Below, piece by piece: positions 1 through 5,004 of a DNA stretch of 5,004 nucleotides. The notes under the pieces are model-generated. The model made no database searches, had not been told where the DNA came from, and saw only the letters and a program-made list of their open reading frames with translations. Each line of letters starts with the position of its first letter. Within the stretch, counting starts at the first letter, position 1. Where the stretch lies: the NCBI GenBank assembly GCA_903868205.1, contig CAIPUJ010000018.1, forward strand, positions 1 through 5,004. Direction: 5' to 3'. Source of the stretch: an uncultured bacterium (GTDB lineage Bacteria; Patescibacteriota; Minisyncoccia; Phycocordibacterales; GWA1-40-21). Made by a program: the position numbers and the translations under genes.

Positions 1-2955
1 GTTGCTTTGGTTACTTCTGCAAAAGAATTTAATAATAGCTCGATAAAATTAGAAGAACAAATAGAAAAAGAAATTGCTTTATTAAATAAAAATTATAAGG
101 ATTTAGACGGGAACGCACCAGAGGTTATCATATTGGCGCACTCTCTTGGTGCCATTGCAACATTTAATGCTGATAAAACTGAAAACGTAAAGACTTTTTT
201 ATATGACCCTCCTTATGCACCAACAGCTTTAGAAAAGGCTCCGGATTTTATGAAGGGTGTTATTAATTTTTTTGATCCAAATACAAAGGAGATTCAAAAA
301 GCTAAAGAAGGGGGAATTGCAAAAGATTTAGGTTTTAATGATTGGACAAAAGGTACTGCGGCATCACAAGATGCTCATACATTATTTAAAAACGGTGATG
401 TTTTTGAGGATGTTAATACGTGGTTAAAAAATTTTGCAGCTGGTGAATCAAATACAAAAGAGATTCCAAATAGTGGTAATGGTGGTGGTAGTGTAGATGG
501 TTTTTCTGCAGGTACTGATGTCCGTAGTGGTGTATCAGGATTTACTGACAAGACCATTGAAGCTACACAAAATACTGCTGATTATACATTAGGATTTGCT
601 GGTAAGACTGTCGACCGTCTTTTGGATGTTGTAAGTTTTGATACAAGCAAAGATGATAAGGGAGTTTTTGACCAGGCTGGCAATTTAGTTAATGGTTTTT
701 CTAATTTTGCTAATAAAACTATTGATAGTGGTCTTAACTATGTTGGCAATAGTATAGACGGTGGTATTAATTTTTTTCGAGATCTTACTAGTCCCAAAGA
801 ATCCTTAAAAGGTGAAGATAAAGGATTTACTGATATTGTTACTAATTTGTTTACTAGAGTTGTTGATTTTGCTCTTCTTGATTATGTTGATTCTAGAGTT
901 AACCTTGCTCGTGATTTTGCCAATAATGCTTCTGATCTTGCTGTTAATTCTTTAGATAGTACTTCTGGTATCATCGGCGGTTCTATAGACGGTGTTGTTA
1001 GCGTCACGGGTAAGGCTGTCGATGGAGTTTTAGATCTTGCTGGTCTTGGCTCATCAGACGAACAGGAGGGTGATTTAAATACTGATAAAAGCGGATCTGG
1101 TGGTTTTTTTAGCTCCATTCCAGGTTTCTTTGGTTTTGGTTCGTCAGATAAAGAAAAAGAATCTAGCTCAGATACCAATAAAGAAGAAAGCGAATCAGAC
1201 AAGGAAGAAAGTGGGGGTGGTAATAGCGGGGGCGGTAGTCTCACAGAAGAAATCGGGAGAACTCTTAGTGGTATAACTGGTTTTGCCGGTGATCTTTATG
1301 ATGGTGTAGCAGATATCGCTGGTACAGCTTTTGAAATTACAAGAGATGCTGCAGAATATACCCTAGATCTTGCTGGTAAGACTGTTGATGGTATTTTGGG
1401 TGTCGTTGGTTTGGGTTCACCAGACAAAGAAAAAGAATCAGGTTCAGATATCAACAAAGAAGAAGGTGAATCAGATAAAGTCGAAAGCGGATCCGGTGGT
1501 TTTTTTAGCTCCATTCCAGGTTTCTTTGGGTTTGGTTCGTCAGATAAAGAAAAAGAATCTAGCTCAGATACCAATAAAGAAGAAAGCGAATCAGACAAGG
1601 AAGAAAGTGGGGGTGGTGGTTTTTTCAGCTCAGTTAAAGATTTTTTTGGTTTTGGTTCGTCAAACAAAGTAGATGAAGGTCTTAAGGATATAGCAAGCAA
1701 TTTCGATGAACAAAACAAAAGAGATAAAGAAATTGAAGACTACCTTAATTTAACTGACGAACAAGTAGAGAAAATAGATAAGGGTCTAGGTAACTATTTT
1801 GGTGAGGTAGATGAGAAAAGTCAAAGATATAAAGACATTGAAGATTATCTTAATTTAACCGACGAACAAGTAGAGAAGATAGACGGTGGTCTCAAAGATT
1901 CTTTCGGTGAAGTAGATAAACAAGATAAAATAGATCAGGAGTCTAAAAAAGATTTTGGTGATATTAATACTATAAGTACTGAATCCTTAGATGATTTTAT
2001 TGATAGGTATTTTGGTCAAATTATTGATTTAAATGATTATTTAGATAATATTCAGAATGGTTATGTAGATACATCTCTTGGAAATTATTATAATGATATT
2101 GATAAGCTGGACAAAGATTTAGTTGAAAATATGGGAATCACAGTTTCTAGTCCGGGGTTCATAGTACCTCCTGAGGATATGGGCATTACAGTTTCTAGTC
2201 AGGGTTTTAGTGATGTAGATAAAAATAATAGAATAGACCAAGCTCTAGAGGATTATTTTGAAAGGGTTGATTATGTAAATAGTTTGATGACATCTTCGCA
2301 AGAAGAAATACAGGAAAATTGGGAAAATTTGTCCTCTGATGAACAACATGCTCTATATATGAATTATTATGAAAATGGTGGTAATATGGCAAACCCATTT
2401 AATGATCCAGATTGGGAAGCGGGAGATGGAAGTAGGCTAAGAGATGGCCTGCCGACAGCTTCTGAACAGGAAGAAATACAGGAAAATTGGGGAAACTTGT
2501 CTGATGAGGAAAAAAGTTCTGCATATAAGGATTATTATGAAAATGGTGGTAATATGGCAAACCCATTCAATGATCCAAATTGGGAAGCGGGAGATGGATA
2601 CACTTATAGAAATGGTTCAAACATGGCTAATCCAGATAATGATCCCGACTATGAACCAGGAGATGGAGCTAATGAAAGAGCTGAGATTGAAGCATTTATG
2701 GAACGTATGTTTCAAGAAATGTATTATCCAGATTCCTCCGGAACCAACATGGCTAATCCAGATAATGATCCTGACTATGAACCCGGAGATGGAGCTAATG
2801 AAAGAGCTGAGATCGAAGCATTTAATGATCGTATGTTTCAAGAAATGTATTACCCAGATTCTTCCGAAACCAAAACGACTGAACCTGAGGATCCTGAAGA
2901 GCCAGCTGAACCTGAAGATTCAGGAGACCCAACTGATGAGTGGATGTGGATATAG
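1..2955 (+). CDS. 5'-truncated giant repeat protein with the C-terminal part of an alpha/beta-hydrolase (lipase-like) domain
   Basis: The frame is open to the left window edge and stops at TAG 2953-2955. The TTG at 7 is only the first possible start codon inside the window and has no ribosome site, so I treat the gene as partial. Residues are numbered from that TTG (982 residues). Seen directly: a hydrophobic strand runs into AHSLG with Ser46 (codon 142-144), the nucleophile-elbow form also found in Bacillus lipases (A-x-S-x-G). A second strand follows (FLYDPP, 64-69). A candidate catalytic His124 (QDAH) precedes a helix at about 132-143, as expected for the end of an alpha/beta-hydrolase fold. 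Strands before the elbow would lie upstream. After a Gly/Ser linker (about 155-162) the rest is repeat modules and an acidic tail, with no cysteine and no evident membrane anchor or LPXTG sorting motif. Lipase or esterase activity is inference; substrate and export route are unknown. The coding frame itself is very secure. Confidence 0.9.
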   Translation, partial: VALVTSAKEFNNSSIKLEEQIEKEIALLNKNYKDLDGNAPEVIILAHSLGAIATFNADKTENVKTFLYDPPYAPTALEKAPDFMKGVINFFDPNTKEIQKAKEGGIAKDLGFNDWTKGTAASQDAHTLFKNGDVFEDVNTWLKNFAAGESNTKEIPNSGNGGGSVDGFSAGTDVRSGVSGFTDKTIEATQNTADYTLGFAGKTVDRLLDVVSFDTSKDDKGVFDQAGNLVNGFSNFANKTIDSGLNYVGNSIDGGINFFRDLTSPKESLKGEDKGFTDIVTNLFTRVVDFALLDYVDSRVNLARDFANNASDLAVNSLDSTSGIIGGSIDGVVSVTGKAVDGVLDLAGLGSSDEQEGDLNTDKSGSGGFFSSIPGFFGFGSSDKEKESSSDTNKEESESDKEESGGGNSGGGSLTEEIGRTLSGITGFAGDLYDGVADIAGTAFEITRDAAEYTLDLAGKTVDGILGVVGLGSPDKEKESGSDINKEEGESDKVESGSGGFFSSIPGFFGFGSSDKEKESSSDTNKEESESDKEESGGGGFFSSVKDFFGFGSSNKVDEGLKDIASNFDEQNKRDKEIEDYLNLTDEQVEKIDKGLGNYFGEVDEKSQRYKDIEDYLNLTDEQVEKIDGGLKDSFGEVDKQDKIDQESKKDFGDINTISTESLDDFIDRYFGQIIDLNDYLDNIQNGYVDTSLGNYYNDIDKLDKDLVENMGITVSSPGFIVPPEDMGITVSSQGFSDVDKNNRIDQALEDYFERVDYVNSLMTSSQEEIQENWENLSSDEQHALYMNYYENGGNMANPFNDPDWEAGDGSRLRDGLPTASEQEEIQENWGNLSDEEKSSAYKDYYENGGNMANPFNDPNWEAGDGYTYRNGSNMANPDNDPDYEPGDGANERAEIEAFMERMFQEMYYPDSSGTNMANPDNDPDYEPGDGANERAEIEAFNDRMFQEMYYPDSSETKTTEPEDPEEPAEPEDSGDPTDEWMWI
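118..432 (+). other. Alpha/beta-hydrolase C-terminal half (domain within the first gene)
   Basis: This segment covers residues about 38-142 of the truncated protein. It holds the strand VIILA, the elbow A-H-S-L-G with Ser46, a following helix, a strand ending in D67-P-P, then D122-x-H124 and a terminal helix. Ser46 and His124 are the likely nucleophile and base. The acid could be D67, D90, D107, D112 or another Asp; sequence alone does not decide. The order and spacing fit lipase-like serine hydrolases. An acyltransferase or thioesterase role is equally possible from these motifs. Confidence 0.55.
490..1065 (+). repeat. Amphipathic helix-like segments with GK(T/A)VD motif, first block
   Basis: Residues about 162-353 are a run of degenerate segments alternating small/hydrophobic and charged residues. 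Typical pieces are FAGKTVDRLLDVV (motif at 601), NYVGNSIDGGINFF, GGSIDGVVSV and TGKAVDGVLDLAGLGSS (motif at 1009). A further copy, LAGKTVDGILGVVGLGS, lies at 1369-1419, between the two long repeats described below. The pattern suggests weakly amphipathic helices of the kind that lie on membranes or pack into bundles. There is no recognised family. The repeats are divergent, so this block is older than the near-identical copies downstream. Confidence 0.55.
1088..1221 (+). repeat. Long near-identical direct repeat, copy 1 (GFFSS unit plus charged spacer)
   Basis: This 134-base stretch matches 1484-1617 at 132 of 134 positions by hand alignment; the differences are at 1098/1494 and 1134/1530. 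It encodes a Gly/Phe-rich core, GGFFSSIPGFFGFGSS, followed by a Ser/Glu/Lys spacer of about 25 residues that ends in a Gly run. Both mismatches are synonymous (TCT/TCC and GGT/GGG), so the two copies encode the same residues. It lies in frame within the first gene. Confidence 0.95.
1484..1617 (+). repeat. Long near-identical direct repeat, copy 2
   Basis: This is the second copy of the 134-base repeat, starting 396 bases (132 codons) after the first. The DNA between the copies carries a Gly-rich linker, a further GKTVD amphipathic segment and another DKEKES-type spacer, so the duplicated unit was probably larger and has diverged outside this core. Recombination between the copies would delete exactly 132 codons and keep the frame. 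Confidence 0.95.
1615..1668 (+). repeat. Third, diverged GFFSS unit
   Basis: The encoded GGFFSSVKDFFGFGSSNK aligns with the cores of the two long repeats, with IPG replaced by VKD and no Ser/Glu spacer after it. It follows directly on copy 2 and leads into the acidic helical repeats. It shows that the GFFSS core is a unit in its own right. Confidence 0.8.
1726..1935 (+). repeat. Two tandem 35-residue repeats (IEDYLNLTDEQVEKID)
   Basis: The copies span 1726-1830 and 1831-1935, a period of 105 bases. Both carry K(E/D)IEDYLNLTDEQVEKID, then (K/G)GL, then FGEVD. The sequence is acidic and looks helical, with a possible helix cap at NLTDEQ. Several differences are silent third-base changes (GAC/GAT, TAC/TAT, ACT/ACC, AAA/AAG), so the copies have diverged for some time while the protein was kept. 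No known family is recognised. Confidence 0.9.
2131..2208 (+). repeat. MGITVSS doublet
   Basis: Two 30-base copies, at 2131-2160 and 2179-2208 (period 48 bases), encode MGITVSSPGF and MGITVSSQGF. Between them is a short Pro-containing linker, IVPPED. The segment is beta-like or extended and interrupts the helical series. Confidence 0.85.
2299..2598 (+). repeat. Pair of 56-residue repeats (EEIQENW to WEAGDG)
   Basis: Copies begin at 2299 and 2467, a period of 168 bases; the conserved part of each is 44 residues (2299-2430 and 2467-2598). Both encode QEEIQENW, then NLS with a variable helix, YYENGG, and NMANPFNDP(D/N)WEAGDG. The first half looks like a short helix and the second like a turn-rich acidic loop. 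No family is recognised. Confidence 0.9.
2620..2871 (+). repeat. Pair of 42-residue repeats (NMANPDNDPDYEPGDG)
   Basis: Copies at 2620-2745 and 2746-2871 are directly adjacent and, by hand count, differ at 9 of 126 bases, five of them silent. Each encodes the NMANP acidic loop, ANERAEIEAF, and a helix ending in MFQEMYYPDSS. The opening NMANP loop is the same element that closes the preceding 56-residue repeats, so the loop occurs four times in all and was reused in a second repeat type. Confidence 0.95.
2872..2952 (+). other. Acidic Pro/Glu-rich C-terminal tail ending in WMWI
   Basis: The last 27 residues are dominated by Glu, Asp, Pro and Thr and end in DEWMWI. The stretch is probably disordered. 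There is no hydrophobic anchor or sorting motif. The short aromatic end is unusual after such a polar tail and could be a recognition signal, but that is speculation. Confidence 0.6.
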
Positions 2956-3015
2956 ATATGGACGATGTTCTAAATGTTTTTTTAATTCTTTATAAAATAC
3001 TCAAAAAGTGATATT
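2956..3015 (+). promoter_or_regulatory. Intergenic gap with weak possible promoter and ribosome site for ftsH
   Basis: The gap is AT-rich. TATAAAAT at 2991-2998 resembles a -10 box, but the hexamer 17 bases upstream (TTCTAA, 2968-2973) matches the -35 consensus poorly. AAGTGA at 3006-3011 is one base from AGGTGA and sits 4 bases before the ATG, so it is a plausible weak Shine-Dalgarno site that favours the start at 3016. A T7 run at 2977-2983 has no good stem before it. Read-through from the upstream gene is also possible. Confidence 0.3.
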
Positions 3016-5004
3016 ATGCATATTAATATGAATAATATAAAAAATAATTTAAATAAGCCTAAACTTCCTATTCCACCAAAAGGGAAACTTCCAAAGATGA
3101 TTAAGAAACCTTCCAAGGGTCCACTTTCTGTATTTAGTAAAATACTAAATGCGATTTTTATTTTACTTTTGATTTCCACACTTTATTCAATGGTTTTTAC
3201 TGGAAATCCCAAGAAAGATGAAATATCTCTTTCCCAACTTGCAACAGACATATCTTTAGGGACAGTAGAAAAAATAACTGTAAAAGGAGACAGTCTTTCT
3301 ATTACATACTTAGCTACAAGTACAGCAACTGGTACCAAAGCGATAATCAAAGAATCAAGAAAGGAGGAAGGAGTTGCCCTTACTCAAACGCTTTCTAATT
3401 ATAAAGTACCTCAGGACAAGCTTTCAAAAGTAAATATTGATATAGGAAGTGATACAGGCTTTGGTTTCTGGTTTCTAAATCTCGCTCCGTTTTTAATTCC
3501 ACTACTTTTAATTGGTGTATTTATTTGGATGCTCACAAAACAAGTAAAAGGTGCTGGTATGCAAGCGATGTCTTTTGGTCAGTCAAAAGCTAGAGTGATA
3601 TTGCCAACAGACAAAAAACAAAGAGTGACTTTTGCAGATGTCGCTGGTGCAAAAGAAGCAAAAGAAGAGCTTGCTGAAGTCGTAGATTTTTTGAAAAATC
3701 CTAAAAAGTTTTTAGATATTGGCGCAAAGATTCCAAAAGGAATTTTACTTATGGGTGCACCAGGTACAGGAAAAACTCTTCTTGCTAGGGCTGTAGCTGG
3801 AGAAGCTGGAGTAGCATTCTTTTCAATCTCTGGTTCAGAGTTTGTAGAAATGTTTGTGGGTGTTGGTGCTTCTCGTGTAAGAGATTTATTTAAGATGGCA
3901 AAAGCGACAGCTCCAGCAATTATTTTTATAGATGAAATAGACGCTGTGGGTAGGGTGCGTGGTGGAGGAATGGGTGGGGGAAATGACGAAAGAGAACAAA
4001 CGCTAAACCAAATACTTGTTGAGATGGACGGTTTTGAACCGAATGTAAAAGTAATTGTTATGGCCGCTACAAACAGACCAGATGTTCTAGACCCCGCGCT
4101 TCTTAGACCCGGAAGATTTGATAGAAGGGTTACGATAGATTTACCTGATAGAAATGACAGGGAAGCAATACTCAAGGTACATTCAAAAGAAAAACCTTTT
4201 GCAGAAGATGTGAATCTTAGGACTATAGCAGAAAGAACTCCAGGATTTTCTGGTGCAGATTTATATTCTCTTATGAATGAAGGGGCGATACTTGCCGCAA
4301 GAGAAAGCAGACAGAAAGTTTCTCAATTTGATCTCATACGTTCAATAGAAAAAGTAATGATGGGTCCAGAGAGAAAGAGTCATATACTTTCAAAACAAGA
4401 AAAGAAAATTACTGCATATCATGAAGCTGGTCATGCTCTTGTTTCTTCGCTTCTTACCTATGCAGATCCAGTACACAAAATTTCTATTATTTCCCGTGGA
4501 AGAGCTGCCGGGTATACTTTACACCTACCATTTGAAGATAGAAAATTACAATCAAGGAAAGAATTCCTAGATGATATTGCTGTCACTCTTGCTGGATATG
4601 TTACAGAAAAAATGATTTTTGACGATCTTACTACTGGTCCGTCAAATGATTTACAGGTATCAAGTGCTCTTGCGAGAGACATGGTTACAAAATATGGTAT
4701 GTCAGATAAGATCGGTCCAGTAGCTCTTGAGGGGGAAGGTGGTAGGTCACTTTTCGGAAGAGGAGTAAATGACAAAGAATATTCTGACAAGGTAAATGCG
4801 ATCATAGACTCAGAGGTTTCTGAAATAATAGATTCAAATATGAAGAGGGCAGAACACATTTTGAGAGAACATAAAAAGGCTCTTGATGCTATAGCGAATA
4901 GGCTTGTAGAAACAGAAACAATAGAGAGAGAAGAATTTGAAAAACTTTTAGTTGCAAATGGGATAGTACCTAAGAAAAAAGAAGATATAGAGCATCTTGA
5001 TTAA
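3016..5004 (+). CDS. ftsH: ATP-dependent zinc metalloprotease FtsH
   Basis: FtsH is a membrane-anchored hexameric AAA+ protease that extracts and degrades damaged membrane proteins and short-lived regulators. This copy is complete at 662 residues (E. coli has 644). Order: a basic, Pro-rich tail (1-40), membrane segment 1 (about 43-61), an extracytoplasmic domain (about 63-148), membrane segment 2 (about 152-173), then the AAA+ module. That module has Walker A GAPGTGKT (247-254, Lys253), pore loop Phe280-Val-Gly, Walker B IIFIDE (Asp306, Glu307), and the second region of homology with candidate arginine fingers Arg364 and Arg367. The protease has HEAGH (469-473) with His469 and His473 as zinc ligands and Glu470 as catalytic base; Asp545 in SNDLQ is the third ligand. 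All key residues are present, so it should be active. ATG 3016 is preferred for its upstream AAGTGA. ATG 3028 is the alternative and would remove only four residues. TAA ends exactly at the window edge. Confidence 0.98.
   Translation: MHINMNNIKNNLNKPKLPIPPKGKLPKMIKKPSKGPLSVFSKILNAIFILLLISTLYSMVFTGNPKKDEISLSQLATDISLGTVEKITVKGDSLSITYLATSTATGTKAIIKESRKEEGVALTQTLSNYKVPQDKLSKVNIDIGSDTGFGFWFLNLAPFLIPLLLIGVFIWMLTKQVKGAGMQAMSFGQSKARVILPTDKKQRVTFADVAGAKEAKEELAEVVDFLKNPKKFLDIGAKIPKGILLMGAPGTGKTLLARAVAGEAGVAFFSISGSEFVEMFVGVGASRVRDLFKMAKATAPAIIFIDEIDAVGRVRGGGMGGGNDEREQTLNQILVEMDGFEPNVKVIVMAATNRPDVLDPALLRPGRFDRRVTIDLPDRNDREAILKVHSKEKPFAEDVNLRTIAERTPGFSGADLYSLMNEGAILAARESRQKVSQFDLIRSIEKVMMGPERKSHILSKQEKKITAYHEAGHALVSSLLTYADPVHKISIISRGRAAGYTLHLPFEDRKLQSRKEFLDDIAVTLAGYVTEKMIFDDLTTGPSNDLQVSSALARDMVTKYGMSDKIGPVALEGEGGRSLFGRGVNDKEYSDKVNAIIDSEVSEIIDSNMKRAEHILREHKKALDAIANRLVETETIEREEFEKLLVANGIVPKKKEDIEHLD

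Larger units (their letters stand above)
1669..2271 (+). repeat. Degenerate ID-x-x-L-x-x-YF-x-x-(V/I)D helix series
   Basis: A 13-residue motif of the form (I/V)D-x-(G/A)-L-x-(N/D)-YF-x-(E/D)-(V/I)-D recurs about seven times. It starts at 1669, 1774, 1879, 1930, 1987, 2065 and 2233, and ranges from close copies (IDKGLGNYFGEVD, IDQALEDYFERVD) to poor ones (the copies at 1669 and 1987). The spacing is irregular. This ties the clear 35-residue repeats to the less obvious sequence that follows, and suggests one ancestral acidic helical unit expanded several times. Confidence 0.6.

Noticed and set aside
7..9. TTG as the start codon of the first gene
   Set aside because: The frame is open to base 1, there is no room for a ribosome site, and the N-terminal half of the hydrolase fold would be missing. 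It is an edge artefact.
1101..1647. T7 runs in the GFFSS units as phase-variation or frameshift sites
   Set aside because: Each run is short, encodes in-frame Phe codons, and no copy shows a length change.
1370..1672. Plus-strand open frame in a second frame
   Set aside because: Low-complexity Lys/Val-rich translation that mirrors the repeat period of the main gene. It has no family resemblance.
882..1718. Minus-strand open frames at 882-1244 and 1296-1718
   Set aside because: Both are Ser/Pro/Leu-rich reverse reads of the Ser/Glu/Gly repeats and share the same repeats. They lie wholly inside the strong plus-strand frame.
1726..2871. CRISPR-like or other non-coding repeat array
   Set aside because: Periods are codon multiples, copies differ by silent changes, there are no unique spacers of even length, and the whole region is one open frame.
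2953..2985. Intrinsic terminator after the first gene (TAGA/TCTA with a T7 run)
   Set aside because: The pairing is only four AT-rich base pairs and is not placed directly before the T run, so I cannot support a terminator.
2444..2995. 183-residue plus-strand open frame overlapping the end of the first gene
   Set aside because: It is a frame-shifted read of the 56- and 42-residue repeats. Changes between repeat copies are mainly silent in the main frame, so selection acts on that frame, not this one.
2982..3179. Minus-strand hydrophobic 65-residue open frame over the ftsH start
   Set aside because: It is the complement of the AT-rich leader and first membrane segment of FtsH. Its hydrophobicity is a by-product of that base composition.
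3579..4859. Minus-strand open frames opposite ftsH (3579-4175 and 4458-4859)
   Set aside because: They are antisense shadows of conserved AAA+ and protease sequence, with no recognisable domains.

Overview
The window holds two genes on the + strand, separated by about 60 bases: the 3' part of a very large repeat-built open frame, and a complete gene for the membrane AAA+ zinc protease FtsH. The DNA is AT-rich, both proteins appear to contain no cysteine, the FtsH carries a long Lys/Pro-rich N-terminal tail, and the neighbour is a huge modular orphan protein. Together these suggest a Candidate Phyla Radiation (Patescibacteria, perhaps Parcubacteria-like) genome assembled from a metagenome. This placement is inference; no taxonomic marker was searched. 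Glycines are encoded by GGN and the genes end in TAG and TAA, so nothing points to a recoded TGA.

Bases 1-2955 are one uninterrupted frame that is open to the left edge, so its real start lies outside the window. It begins inside what looks like the second half of an alpha/beta-hydrolase (lipase-like) domain, with a nucleophile elbow AHSLG and a later candidate catalytic His. After a Gly/Ser linker the protein becomes a chain of repeat modules. In order these are amphipathic GK(T/A)VD segments, three Gly/Phe-rich GFFSS units separated by Ser/Glu/Lys spacers, 35-residue IEDYLNLTDEQVEKID repeats that decay into an ID-x-x-L-x-x-YF series, a MGITVSS doublet, a 56-residue repeat pair, a 42-residue repeat pair, and an acidic Pro/Glu tail ending in WMWI. 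All the repeat spacings I measured (396, 105, 48, 168 and 126 bases) are multiples of three, so the gene can grow or shrink by unit without losing frame.

Bases 2956-3015 are a short AT-rich gap with a weak possible promoter and a weak Shine-Dalgarno-like AAGTGA just ahead of ftsH. I see no convincing terminator in it.

Bases 3016-5004 encode a full-length FtsH with all its catalytic motifs intact. The two genes need not work together: FtsH is membrane-protein quality control, whereas the upstream protein is best described as an orphan, perhaps lipid- or membrane-interacting. The upstream protein is the part of this window that deserves attention.
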